A stretch of 64,000 nucleotides of DNA from WHSW01 sp963769945 (GTDB lineage: Bacteria; Actinomycetota; Thermoleophilia; Solirubrobacterales; 70-9): assembly GCA_963769945.1 (NCBI GenBank), contig CAVYOA010000004.1, positions 62,001 to 126,000 of the forward strand. The letters run 5' to 3'. This document shows, one piece after another, positions 44,549 to 52,741 of the stretch. How positions within the stretch are numbered: the stretch's first letter is position 1; the number at the start of each line of letters is the position of its first letter. The notes below the pieces were generated by a model. The model was not told where the DNA came from and did not search any database. It worked only from the letters and a program-made list of their open reading frames with translations. Both the position numbers and the translations under genes were made by a program.

Positions 44549-44580
44549 GATAATCTTGCGATGCTGCGCGGGCGATTATC
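44549..44580. promoter_or_regulatory. Inverted repeat upstream of the element's gene
   Basis: GATAATC (44549-44555) and GATTATC (44574-44580) form a 7-bp inverted repeat with an 18-base spacer. TAGATAAT also resembles a -10 box. It may control the secreted-protein gene at 44685. Confidence 0.35.
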
Positions 44581-44684
44581 GCCGGAGCACTGCCCCAGCG
44601 GCTACCTTGACAAAGGCCCGGGCGTCCGTGAGGGTAGGTGGGTAGCCCGATGCGGCCGCATCGGACATGAGCTAGGAGGGTCAA

Positions 44685-45242
44685 ATGGGTCATATTGTGG
44701 GCAAGCCATCGCCGGCGATGGTGGTCTCAGTAATCGCGCTCAGCTTTGCGGTCGCCGGCTCAGCGGTCGCGGGCACGGCTCTGCTCAAGCTGGACAAATC
44801 CGAGAAAAAGCAGGTGAAGAAGATCGCCAGGACGGAGGCGACCAAGCAGATCAACGCGAGCGCGCCCGGGCTCGCGGTGGCTAATGCACAGAACGCCGTC
44901 AGCGCGCAGACGGCGACGGTCGGGGCCCCGGCCGCCTACGCGGCGATAGCGGCCAACGGCTCGGTCGACCCGAGGGTGCCCTCGCGCGAGATCACGAGCG
45001 CGACCGTCGATAACCCCGGGACTGGCCGTTACTGCTTCGACCTGGCGTTCGCACCGAAGACCGCGTCGGTAACGCCGGCAATCGCCGACGATCTGGCCGA
45101 CGACGCAATCCTTTCCTACACCCTCGAACCCGACGAGTACATCGCATGCCCCGCGTCAGCCGAGGCGGAGGTGGCCAACCTCGATGGCAGCGACGCTTTC
45201 GCGCTCCAAAACGATGCCTTCAACGTCCAATTTGACGGATAG
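44685..45242 (+). CDS. Secreted protein with KPSPAM-type N-terminus, carried on the tRNA-Arg element
   Basis: A 185-residue exported protein preceded by AGGAGG at ideal spacing. The N-terminus MGHIVGKPSPAMVVSVIALS and FAVAGSAVAGTAL is a signal/anchor closely parallel to the repeat protein at 26659-27399. A lysine-rich amphipathic helix follows (LDKSEKKQVKKIARTEATKQ), then a C-terminal domain with two cysteines (TGRYCFDLAFAPKTA and DEYIACPAS) likely to form a disulfide. No family function is recognised. It is the only clear gene between the 44-bp repeats, so it is the cargo of the element. Confidence 0.75.
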   Translation: MGHIVGKPSPAMVVSVIALSFAVAGSAVAGTALLKLDKSEKKQVKKIARTEATKQINASAPGLAVANAQNAVSAQTATVGAPAAYAAIAANGSVDPRVPSREITSATVDNPGTGRYCFDLAFAPKTASVTPAIADDLADDAILSYTLEPDEYIACPASAEAEVANLDGSDAFALQNDAFNVQFDG

Positions 45243-45532
45243 CTCGCAGTCTGAGCAAAGCGAGTGGGAGCCCAACGCCGCCGGAGGGCTCGGAGTAACT
45301 CAGAAGTAGCGCGTTGGACGAAAAGCGAACATTTCCGAATCATCTCTGAGGCCGGGCGATCCGTTCGTCTTCGTGAGTCCGCGAATGACGGACCCCTCTT
45401 TGGACCCCTCCGAGAGACGGTCTTGGCCGGTTCACGGCGGTACAGGGTGGCTACACGAAACCGGCTTGTTTGCAGGGCTTTGACGCTGAATCCGGGCCGT
45501 TAGCTGGCGGTTCGCGGACCCCTCGTTTCCCC

Positions 45533-45576
45533 CTACGAAACCGAAGGTCACAGGTTCGAATCCTGTCGGGCCCGCT
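45533..45576 (+). repeat. Putative attR: duplicated 3' half of tRNA-Arg
   Basis: Forty-four bases identical to 44436-44479. It lacks the acceptor 5' strand and D-arm, so it is not a tRNA gene. It is followed directly by a terminator hairpin (45585-45604) that was probably the original terminator of the tRNA. Confidence 0.85.
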
Positions 45577-45584
45577 TTCGAAAG

Positions 45585-45604
45585 CCGCTTGAGAGAGCGG
45601 TTTT
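45585..45604 (+). terminator. Terminator hairpin after the duplicated tRNA end
   Basis: CCGCT (45585-45589), a six-base loop TGAGAG, AGCGG (45596-45600), then TTTT. It sits nine bases after attR, where the ancestral tRNA-Arg terminator would be. Confidence 0.6.
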
Positions 45605-45652
45605 CGCGCTTCAAGGGATCGAGGCCCTTTCCGAGCTGCCCTTGTCCTGCCC

Positions 45653-45829
45653 TTATGCGCTCGGGCACGCCCGTTGCTGGTGGGCGCTGCCTGGCAGCTG
45701 GAGGGGAGCTAGACGAACCTCCGCGTAAGCAACCCCGGCGTCGGCGCATGCCTTCGCAGTCCGGGCCATGCGGGTGATACCGTTGCGGTCATTGAAGGCT
45801 TCAAAAACCCATCGGATGACCTTCTTCAT
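45653..45829 (-). pseudogene. Possible adenosine-deaminase-like fragment
   Basis: A 58-codon reading frame, from ATG 45829 to TAA at 45653. The part FEAFNDRNGITRMARTAKAC followed by ADAGVAYAEVRLAP resembles the N-terminal region of adenosine deaminases, where an acidic helix precedes the strand Val-x-Tyr-x-Glu-x-Arg-x-x-Pro. No catalytic HxH region or C-terminal half is present nearby, so if real it is a remnant. There is no ribosome-binding site. It lies just outside the tRNA-Arg element. Confidence 0.3.
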
Positions 45830-45906
45830 GTCGGCAGTCTCACGGTGAAGCGGACGTCGCAGCGTCGAGGGGAGCGACCCTGAGGGGCTGGGCGGGATTT
45901 TCAGCG

Positions 45907-46403
45907 GTGGTGATCACGGGTGTGCTGCTCGTGGTTCCAGCTCGGGCCGATTTCGTCAAACCCAATGGCGTCAACGTCTTCAAGGGAAAAACGGGAAGCG
46001 GCCCGGTCCTCTTCGAGGTCGGGTACAAGAAGGGGGAGGCCAAGAAGGCAGGGAATCTGCTGATCGTCCCGTTCACGCTCGTTTGCGCCGAGGACAATCC
46101 GAAGATCAGCATATTCGACGATGCCACGGACCCGACGGTTCAGGTGCGCAAGCGGAAGTTCCGCCTCACCTCTGCCAACTTCGCCCTGCTCGACGACTTC
46201 GGCCCCGAGGAGGTGAGCTCGGCGAAGAGCGTCCCTTCACCGGCAGCTTCGCGGGCGCGATCGACAAGAGCGGCAAGCGGGCGTCGGGCACGCTCGACTT
46301 CGGGAACCCTGTCGACCTCGGCCCGGAACTCACCAACTGCGACACGGCCGGGCCGCAGCGGTGGGAGGCCGAGGTGAACTCGGACTGGCGCATCGAGGGC
46401 TGA
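45907..46403 (+). CDS. Hypothetical secreted protein (one frame break)
   Basis: A short hydrophobic N-terminus (MVITGVLLVVPARADFVKPN) is followed by a beta-rich region LFEVGYKKGEAKKAGNLLIV and CAEDNPKISIFDDATDPTVQ. The frame breaks near 46235; the other frame continues FTGSFAGAIDKSGKRASGTL, DFGNPVDLGPELTNCDTAGP and ends SDWRIEG. The two cysteines suggest a disulfide. Low-complexity lysines and the FTGSFAG...ASGTL pattern are shared with Thermoleophilia exported proteins of unknown function. GTG 45907 is the best start seen but has no clear Shine-Dalgarno sequence. Confidence 0.55.
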
Positions 46404-46643
46404 CTCAGGCGAAGATCGCCAGGTTGAGGAGCCCGGCGCCGAACCCGAGCACCGCTCCGTGGCAAGCGGCTTTCTCGCCTCAGTCGAGATGCCGTCGGGG
46501 CACCTCAAACTGGAAATCCAGGGTCCCCGACATCGCCGCTGACGATGAGGCGACAGAAAGTGGGCCCAGAGCCCAGTTCTGTCTCTTCACCGAGGCTTCG
46601 TCGCCTGGCTAGCTGTGGCCGACGTGTCGCTACCGTCAAGCGC

Positions 46644-47081
46644 ATGACGATCCAACGCATGGACCACGTGGGCATCGTGGTCGACGACCTCGACGCCGCG
46701 ACGGCGTTCTTCGTCGAGCTCGGACTCGAGCTGCAGGGCGAGGGGCGGGTCGAGGGCGATTGGGTAGACCGCGTGGTGGGTCTCGAGGGCGTCCGCTCGG
46801 AGATCGCGATGCTGGAAACCCCTGATGGCCACGGACGGCTCGAGCTGTCGAAGTTTCACGCCCCGTCGGGCCGGGGCGGCGACCGGCACGCGCCGGCGAA
46901 CACTCCGGGCATCCGCCATGTCACATTCGCAGTCGACGATATCGACGCCGCCGTCGCCAGCGTGCGAGCGCGCGGCGGGGAGCTCGTTGGCGAGGTGGAG
47001 AACTACCAAGACAGCTATCGGCTCTGCTACGTCCGCGGCCCGGAGGGGATCATCGTCGAGCTGGCGGAGAAGATCGGCTGA
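46644..47081 (+). CDS. VOC superfamily (glyoxalase/dioxygenase) protein
   Basis: A 145-residue vicinal-oxygen-chelate protein with two beta-alpha-beta-beta-beta modules: MDHVGIVVDDLDAATAFFVE with the first metal His, GRLELSKF with Glu, GIRHVTFAVDDIDAAVASVR with the second His, and GPEGIIVELAEKIG with Glu. All four metal ligands are present, so an active lyase, isomerase or dioxygenase is plausible. The substrate is unknown. ATG 46644 begins at the first strand. Confidence 0.85.
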   Translation: MTIQRMDHVGIVVDDLDAATAFFVELGLELQGEGRVEGDWVDRVVGLEGVRSEIAMLETPDGHGRLELSKFHAPSGRGGDRHAPANTPGIRHVTFAVDDIDAAVASVRARGGELVGEVENYQDSYRLCYVRGPEGIIVELAEKIG

Positions 47082-47227
47082 GCGCTCCGGGCGGCCGCCG
47101 ACCAGCTCGCCAGCGTCAGCGCACGCGAACCGAAAGCCACGTCGCAGCCCTCGATCGCCTCGAAGCGCGGGTCATCCCGCGAGCTGCCGTAGGTAGGGTT
47201 GGCGTGAACCACGAAGGAGGCTGATTT

Positions 47228-48046
47228 ATGTCGACGCCAGACACCGAGCTCAAGGGGCGCCATCGCAAGATGTGGGCATCGGGGGACTACCCGTCGATGG
47301 TCGAGACCTTTCTCCTGCCGCTGGGGCCCCGGCTGGTCGAAGCTGCCGGCATCGGCACGGGTATGCGCGTGCTCGACGTCGCCGCGGGCACCGGCAACGC
47401 CTCGATCCCGGCGGCCGAGAGCGGCGCCAGCGTAACCGCCAGCGACCTCACCCCGGAGTTGCTCGAGGCCGGACGCAGCCGGGCTGAGTCGAGTGGTCTC
47501 GAGCTCGAATGGGTCGAGGCCGATGCGGAGAACCTGCCCTTCGATGACGAGTCTTTCGACGTCGTCATGTCGTCGATCGGCGCGATGTTTGCGCCGCAGC
47601 ACGCCGATGTTGCCGACGAGCTCGTTCGCGTCTGTCGTCCCGGCGGCACGATCGCGCTGCTGAGCTGGACCCCGGAGGGCATGCTCGGCGCGCTCTTTCG
47701 CACGATGGGACCGTTCGCGCCTCCGCCCCCGGCCGGTGCGCAACCGCCGCCGCTGTGGGGCAGCGAGGACCACCTGAAGGAGCTGTTCGGGGATCGTGTC
47801 GACTGGGGCACGCTCGAGCGCGACATCCTCGAGATCACCGCCTTCGAGCGACCCCGCGACTACGGCGAGCACTTCAAGTCGCGTTACGGCCCAACGATCG
47901 CCGCCCGCGCCAACGCCGTGAAGACTGGCCGCGAAGACGAGTTCGACGAGGCCCTGGATGCGTTTTGCGACGAGTGGAACCGCGGTAGTTCCGACCAGGC
48001 GCGCTTTGAGAAGGAGTACCTGCTCGCCGTCGGCACCCGGGCCTAA
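47228..48046 (+). CDS. Class I SAM-dependent methyltransferase
   Basis: A 272-residue methyltransferase preceded by AAGGAGG at good spacing. SAM-binding motif I is RVLDVAAGTGNASIPAAESG; acidic motif II is in VTASDLTPELLEAGR; LEWVEADAENLPFDDESFDV is motif III; RVCRPGGTIALLSWTPEGML follows. It belongs to the UbiE/COQ5-like Methyltransf_11 group; the substrate is probably a small molecule. No neighbour indicates the pathway. Confidence 0.88.
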   Translation: MSTPDTELKGRHRKMWASGDYPSMVETFLLPLGPRLVEAAGIGTGMRVLDVAAGTGNASIPAAESGASVTASDLTPELLEAGRSRAESSGLELEWVEADAENLPFDDESFDVVMSSIGAMFAPQHADVADELVRVCRPGGTIALLSWTPEGMLGALFRTMGPFAPPPPAGAQPPPLWGSEDHLKELFGDRVDWGTLERDILEITAFERPRDYGEHFKSRYGPTIAARANAVKTGREDEFDEALDAFCDEWNRGSSDQARFEKEYLLAVGTRA

Positions 48047-48061
48047 CGCGCCGAGATAGTG

Positions 48062-48716
48062 CTAGGAGCGGCGGAGTGGATCGACGTAGAAGTCGTCGAT
48101 CTGCCACGTCGCGGAGCCGACCGGCGTGAACGCGAAACGGACTTCGGTCAGTCACGGCAGGCAGCAGGGTGAGAAGGTTTGCGACCACCGGCAGCGGCAG
48201 CGTCGGCTGCCACTTGTTGCCGCCGGCGATGACGACGCCGACGGGCAGCGAGCGCTCTACGCCACCGGCGTCGGTGAAGCGAACGTCGACGCGAAGCACG
48301 GAGAGCGAGAGCAGCGAGCCGCTGCGGCGGGCGAAGACTCTGAGCGTCGGGATGTCCGAGTCCGACGCAGGTCGGGGAGCTCACAGCCGAGCTTCCGGGC
48401 GGCAAGCCGCAGCGAGTTCGAGTCCGTGGGGCCGTGGACCTTGAAGGGCTCGTTGCCCGGGACCACGGCAGCACCGCTCTCGCAGGTTCCAACCGGCAGC
48501 ACCGGTCTCGAACGAGCCACCGGCGGGCATCGTGTAGTTGGCGAGGTCGAGCCAAGGCAAGAACACGCGCGACAGCGCCTGTGGGGCGCACTCGGTAGCC
48601 GGAGGACTGACGATGAGGCCGGCCTGAGCTGAGGCCGGCGCGAGGATGGCCGCGGCGACAACTAGCGCGGCACATACGCCCGGGCGGCGGCTGTTGTTGA
48701 AGCACATGCGGTTCAC
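48062..48716 (-). pseudogene. Secreted Ig-like protein, broken into at least four frames
   Basis: Pieces in successive frames make one protein of a family common in Thermoleophilia. A signal peptide (VCAALVVAAAILAPASAQAG) and LSRVFLPWLDLANYTMPAGG come first; then GAAVVPGNEPFKVHGPTDSN; then PPGSSAVSSPTCVGLGHP; then VLRVDVRFTDAGGVERSLPV and GGNKWQPTLPLPVVANLLTL; finally VGSATWQIDDFYVDPLRRS before a TAG. No piece contains an internal stop in its own frame. The density of breaks is greater than elsewhere, so true decay is possible; function unknown. Confidence 0.6.
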
Positions 48717-48853
48717 GTGTGACCCTCTGTCGTCGTCAGTCGCTCTGGCGGAAGCGTGTAACTCACTATCGACCTAGTCGGCGAGAGTCGCAATTGGACA
48801 TCCGTCTACTCAAGCTCACGGCCGAACTGCCGATTACTTAGTGATCCTCTGTC

Positions 48854-50272
48854 ATGGCAACGATCGGCACGACGCAACCCGATAGCGATCCCGGCCTTCA
48901 GCGGCTGATGGTGAGCTCGCGCGTTCGCCTCGGCGAGGGGCTGATCGAGCGCGAGCGGGTGGTCGAGCTTGCCAGCGCAATCGGTTTTCTGCTCGTCGCC
49001 TTGGCCCTGGTGGTGGTAGTCGAACCGACTCGCCAACTCGATCTCGGGCTCGCGATCGCGCTGACCGGTCTTTACGCACTTGGCACCCGGGTCGAGTTCC
49101 AGATGGGGGCCACCTGGACCGATCCCTCCCAGCTCGTGTTGGTCCCGATGTTCTTCCTCTTGCCGACCGAGATGGTGCCCGCCTTCGTCGCCTTCGGCAT
49201 GCTCATTTCGAGGCTTCCCGATTATCTGAGCGGCGGCGTGCATTTCGACCGCGCGATCAACCGCATCGCGGACGCGATCTACTCGATCGCCCCGACCGTG
49301 GTCTTGCTCGCCGCTGGAGCGACGGAGCCGCAGTGGTCGCTTTGGCCGGTGTTCGTTCTCGCGTTTACCGCTCAGTTGGCTTTCGACGCAGGCACGACCT
49401 GGTTGCGGATCTATTTGGCGACCGGGGCGGTGCCGCGGAAGCTGTTCGACGAAGTCCGCGCGACCTACCTCGTTGACGCGCTGCTTGCTCCCGTGGGGCT
49501 ATTGGTCGCAGTCGAGGCCGCCCGAAATCCGGCGACCATCTTCGTTGTCCTGCCGCTGTTCGGCCTGGTGGCGCTGTTCGCCCGGGAGCGAGTTGCCCGT
49601 ATCGAAAGCGCCTTTACGCTCTCGAGCGCCTACCAGGGCACGGCCGAACTACTCGGCGAGGTGCTGTCTACCAGCGACGAGTACACGGGCAGCCATAGCC
49701 GAAGCGTGCTTGTGCTGGCCCATCAGGTTGCCGAGAGGCTCGGTCTGGACGAGCTCGAAATACGCGAGGTCGAGTACGGCTCGTTGCTTCACGACATCGG
49801 CAAGCTTGCGATCCCGAACGAGATCATCAACAAGCCTGGCAAGCTGACTCCCGAGGAGATGGATGTGATGCGCACGCATACGCTCAAGGGCGCGGCGATG
49901 CTCGCCCGCATCGGCGGGGTGCTCGGCGAAGCGGGCCACGTGATCCGCGGCCATCACGAGAACTTCAACGGCTCCGGTTATCCCGACGGCTTGCGCGGCG
50001 AGGAGATCCCGATTGCCTCACGGGTGATCAGCGCTTGCGACGCGTTCAACGCGATGACCACCGATCGTCCTTACCGCTCGGCGATGAGCATCGACGAGGC
50101 GATCGTCGAGCTCCGTGCCTGCGCAGGCACCCAGTTCGACCCGCGGGTTACCGATGCCCTGATCGCTTGCGTCACCGATTGGGAGCGACAGAGCCGATCG
50201 CGGCCTCGTCGGTCCAACGGCCGAGGCTGGGTGATTTCGGTAAACGAGACTCACGCGGCGCTGAAGTACTGA
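48854..50272 (+). CDS. HD-GYP domain cyclic di-GMP phosphodiesterase with membrane N-terminus
   Basis: A 472-residue membrane protein. Seven or so hydrophobic segments occupy residues about 35-245, forming a sensor domain; a helical linker leads to the HD-GYP domain (about 265-450). Catalytic motifs are intact: LHDIGKLAIPNEIINKPGKL, HTLKGAAML, GHHENFNGSGYPDGLRGEEI and SACDAFNAMTTDRPYR. It should hydrolyse c-di-GMP or a related dinucleotide. In contrast with the degenerate copy at 23220-23864, all metal ligands are conserved. It is a single-gene unit divergent from the broken secreted-protein gene. Confidence 0.93.
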   Translation: MATIGTTQPDSDPGLQRLMVSSRVRLGEGLIERERVVELASAIGFLLVALALVVVVEPTRQLDLGLAIALTGLYALGTRVEFQMGATWTDPSQLVLVPMFFLLPTEMVPAFVAFGMLISRLPDYLSGGVHFDRAINRIADAIYSIAPTVVLLAAGATEPQWSLWPVFVLAFTAQLAFDAGTTWLRIYLATGAVPRKLFDEVRATYLVDALLAPVGLLVAVEAARNPATIFVVLPLFGLVALFARERVARIESAFTLSSAYQGTAELLGEVLSTSDEYTGSHSRSVLVLAHQVAERLGLDELEIREVEYGSLLHDIGKLAIPNEIINKPGKLTPEEMDVMRTHTLKGAAMLARIGGVLGEAGHVIRGHHENFNGSGYPDGLRGEEIPIASRVISACDAFNAMTTDRPYRSAMSIDEAIVELRACAGTQFDPRVTDALIACVTDWERQSRSRPRRSNGRGWVISVNETHAALKY

Positions 50273-50402
50273 CGCTCTGACGTCGGGCGCAGCCGACTCA
50301 ACACGGCTCCACCCGTGCCCCAGCCTATGCTTGCCACGCGTCGGCACAATCGTGCTCGGCGAAATGCGGTCGCGAGTGCGGCCGCCTAAGAGGGGAGTCC
50401 AG

Positions 50403-50798
50403 TTGAGAGGCACCGGCCGCGTCGTCTTCGCAGCAATCATGCTGCTGCTCTTGGGAACGCTCAACATCATCTACGGGATCGGCGCCCTTGATGATGCGAA
50501 CATCTTCGTCGACGACACCAGGTACATCCTCGACAACCTGAACACACTGGGGTGGGTCCTGATCATCCTCGGGCTGCTTCAGCTCACCGGGGGTTTCTCG
50601 CTAATGGCCGGCAATACGTACGGCCGAGTGATCGGCATCACCGCCGGCAGCCTCGGCGCACTCGGGGCGTTGCTGTCGGTTGGCGGGGCCTTTCCCTGGT
50701 GGTCGCTGGCGATGTTCGCCCTGTGCATCTACGTCGTCCACGGGATCGTCGTTTACGGCGAGGACGAGCACACGCCACAGCGCGCACCGCAACGCTGA
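50403..50798 (+). CDS. DUF7144-type four-helix membrane protein
   Basis: A 131-residue membrane protein with four transmembrane segments and the conserved LLLLGTLNIIYGIGAL, DDTRYILDNLNTLGWVLIIL and LQLTGGFSLMAGNTYGRVIG. The TTG at 50403 follows an AGGGGAG Shine-Dalgarno and gives the same length as the paralogue at 52742. The family is actinobacterial and of unknown function, often next to SHOCT proteins as here. A stress or envelope role is inferred only from context. Confidence 0.78.
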   Translation: MRGTGRVVFAAIMLLLLGTLNIIYGIGALDDANIFVDDTRYILDNLNTLGWVLIILGLLQLTGGFSLMAGNTYGRVIGITAGSLGALGALLSVGGAFPWWSLAMFALCIYVVHGIVVYGEDEHTPQRAPQR

Positions 50799-50968
50799 GC
50801 TGACGGCCGCGGGGGTCCCGCGCCCGGTGGACCCCCGCAGGCCACAACTGCAGCAATTTCGACGTTTCGGTCGACAGATATCGCAGCCGGCAAGGCAGTG
50901 GTGTTGGCACACGCACTTCGTTCTCGCCTGAGCGACGCGCCCGTCTCTTGGCGTGAAAGAATCTGATC

Positions 50969-51058
50969 GTGAGCAACATCGCCGTCATCGTTTCCGCGCT
51001 TTTTCTGGTCGTTGCCACCAACCTCTTCGGTCGCTGGACTATCCGCTTCGCCTTTTGA
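50969..51058 (+). CDS. Putative 29-residue single-span membrane peptide
   Basis: GTG 50969 to TGA 51058 encodes a hydrophobic span, SNIAVIVSALFLVVATNLF, followed by a basic-aromatic tail (GRWTIRFAF). It begins after a purine-rich GAAAGAAT stretch and ends eight bases before the next gene, which also encodes a membrane protein. Small single-span proteins often regulate neighbouring membrane proteins; here that is only a suggestion. Confidence 0.4.
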   Translation: MSNIAVIVSALFLVVATNLFGRWTIRFAF

Positions 51059-51066
51059 GCCCCGGC

Positions 51067-51567
51067 ATGGGGCGTCGCGCCAGCGCACCGCCGGGAGCTC
51101 ACGATCAGGCGGCCAGAGCGGCGCACGCAAGCTACGGCTCGATCATCGTCCTCGCGGTACTTGTAGCTGAGAGCGACACAGCCATCGACGCCGCGGAAGC
51201 GATCGCCTCGGTCATCGGCGCCGCGACCGTGACGGCCATGGCTGAGTTCTACGCCGGATACATCGGCGGCACGATTCGCTCGCACAGGCATCCAAGCGCA
51301 GCCGAGCGCTCGGTCGAGCTCCGAAATGTGGCGTTCGGATTCCTCCTTGCGGTGGCGCCGGTCTTGTTCCTCATCCTCGCGGCGTTTGACGTTCTCTCTC
51401 TCAGCTCAGCCTTCGACGCTGCGATCTGGACCGGGGTCGCGGTGCTTGGTGCTCAGGCCTTTGTCGCCAATCGGATTGCTGGCTTCACGATGATCGGCAG
51501 CGTTGCCGCGGGCATTGGGTTCACGCTTTTGGGCTCGGCTCTCGTTCTGCTGAAGGTAGTCGTCTGA
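51067..51567 (+). CDS. Hypothetical membrane protein
   Basis: A 166-residue protein with an N-terminal hydrophilic part (GRRASAPPGAHDQAARAAHA) and four hydrophobic segments beginning SYGSIIVLAVLVAESDTAID and ending TLLGSALVLLKVVV. The charged residues between segments one and two (EAIASVIGAATVTAMAEFYA with an acidic Glu) might form an ion pathway, but no family is recognised. ATG 51067 is the best start. It follows the 29-codon ORF and precedes a convergent amidotransferase. Confidence 0.6.
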   Translation: MGRRASAPPGAHDQAARAAHASYGSIIVLAVLVAESDTAIDAAEAIASVIGAATVTAMAEFYAGYIGGTIRSHRHPSAAERSVELRNVAFGFLLAVAPVLFLILAAFDVLSLSSAFDAAIWTGVAVLGAQAFVANRIAGFTMIGSVAAGIGFTLLGSALVLLKVVV

Positions 51568-51602
51568 CGTGACCTGATCGCGTGCCTGACGGCCGAGCGC
51601 GA

Positions 51603-52490
51603 TCATCTGTCTGTGGGCAGGGCGCCTGCTTGCGAGACCTCCGGGCTGCCATCCGCAGGCGGCTGCGGGCCGAACGGCTTCTCCTCGTAGCCCTGCCGCT
51701 GGATGATCAACGCGGTGGACTCGGGCACCTCGCGCCAGACCCCGGGGAGATCCGACACCGGCTCAGAGACGACGACGCGGTCCCCTTCGGTCATCCGCTG
51801 AAACCGCGCGTTGTCGGGGTGCAGAGCGCGCACGGACTCGACGTCCTCCGAGACGAAGAGGGTGCGCGAGCGATGCTCGGTGGAGTAGCGAACCGCGTAC
51901 AGCCGCTCGCCGTCGCTGAACCCCAGCGTCATCTGGACGGGGTTGTCGACCCCGTGCGCGCGCCCGACGGCCTCGATGAAGCCGACGGCCTGCTCGACGG
52001 CACCGAGCGGATCGTCCTGGAGCCCGAACGTGAGCGCGAGGTAGAAAAGCGCCTCGGAGTCGGTGGAGCCTGCAATGCCGTCGAACAGCGTGGCGTCGAC
52101 GGCGTAAAGCAGGTCACGACGCATGGCCTGGAATCCGTTGATGACGCCGTTGTGCACGAACAGCCAGCGTCCGTGCCGAAACGGATGGCAGTTGGTCTGC
52201 TGCACCGGGGTTCCCGTCGTCGCGCGAATGTGGGCGAGAAACAAGGGCGACTCGACGTGTGAGGCGAGATCGCGCAGGTTGGCGTCGCTCCACGCCGGCG
52301 TGACACTCCGGTAGCGAGCGGGGGTGCCGCCGTTACCGGCGCGATACCAGCCGAGCCCGAAGCCGTCCCCGTTGGTCGTCTCCACGCCCAGGCGCGAGTG
52401 GAGGCTCTGGTCGATGAGACTGTGCTGGGTGCGGAAAAGCAGTTCGTCGATCAGCACTGGCTGACCGAAGTAGGCGTTCCAGCGACACAT
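51603..52490 (-). CDS. Class II glutamine amidotransferase (YafJ/EgtC-like)
   Basis: A 295-residue Ntn-type amidotransferase. Cys2 in MCRWNAYFGQP is the nucleophile after Met removal; GDGFGLGWY, FLAHIRATTGTPVQQTNCHP and HNGVINGFQAMRRDLL shape the glutamine site, and GSTDSEALFYLALT completes it. No synthase domain is fused. Relatives include YafJ and the gamma-glutamyl hydrolase EgtC, so the enzyme may cleave a gamma-glutamyl amide rather than glutamine. No ergothioneine genes are near. Confidence 0.88.
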   Translation of the reverse strand: MCRWNAYFGQPVLIDELLFRTQHSLIDQSLHSRLGVETTNGDGFGLGWYRAGNGGTPARYRSVTPAWSDANLRDLASHVESPLFLAHIRATTGTPVQQTNCHPFRHGRWLFVHNGVINGFQAMRRDLLYAVDATLFDGIAGSTDSEALFYLALTFGLQDDPLGAVEQAVGFIEAVGRAHGVDNPVQMTLGFSDGERLYAVRYSTEHRSRTLFVSEDVESVRALHPDNARFQRMTEGDRVVVSEPVSDLPGVWREVPESTALIIQRQGYEEKPFGPQPPADGSPEVSQAGALPTDR

Positions 52491-52741
52491 TAGGGCTCCT
52501 TATCGTCGTGGCGATGCAGCAGGTCAGCGCTGGCCCGCATCGCCCGCAGCGCCGCGCTACCACGATCATCGCACCCCCTACCAATGCGACTGTTTCGCGC
52601 GTCTTGCAACTCCGCGACCAGACGTGGCCGGCGCCGAGGGCTCCAGGGCGAAAGGGAGGAGGATGCTTCGGGACTTGACGCTCGGCGAAGGTCGAGGGAC
52701 CGACTAACCGTCTGCGCCACGGGCGCATTAAGGAGTAAGAC

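Larger units (their letters stand above)
44436..45576 (+). mobile_element. Small tRNA-Arg-integrated element bounded by 44-bp direct repeats
   Basis: The last 44 bases of the tRNA-Arg locus (44436-44479, anticodon loop to just past the 3' end) recur identically at 45533-45576. This is the attL/attR pattern left by a tyrosine integrase using a tRNA 3' end. The 1,053 bases between carry one secreted-protein gene with a strong Shine-Dalgarno sequence, a terminator next to the tRNA and a possible operator. No integrase or recombinase gene is present, so the unit is a remnant or depends on enzymes in trans. Bases 45243-45532 show no recognisable gene. Confidence 0.75.

Noticed and set aside
44480..45532. 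Integrase, excisionase or toxin-antitoxin genes inside the tRNA-Arg element
   Set aside because: Both strands were read; no recombinase motif or paired small genes found. Only the secreted-protein gene is supported.
45432..45749. Minus-strand frame containing a Gly-Pro-Thr-Gly-Phe-Glu-Pro-Val segment
   Set aside because: That segment is the antisense translation of the tRNA-Arg 3' end (T-arm), a known source of false proteins.
46404..46643. Possible small gene or fragment between the frame-broken secreted protein and the VOC protein
   Set aside because: A 24-codon hydrophobic minus-strand tail ends at 46404 but is closed by a stop upstream; nothing recognisable remains.
52491..52741. Gene in the 250-base gap between the amidotransferase and the DUF7144 gene
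   Set aside because: No frame with coding character; the gap contains the divergent promoter region and the AAGGAG site for 52742.
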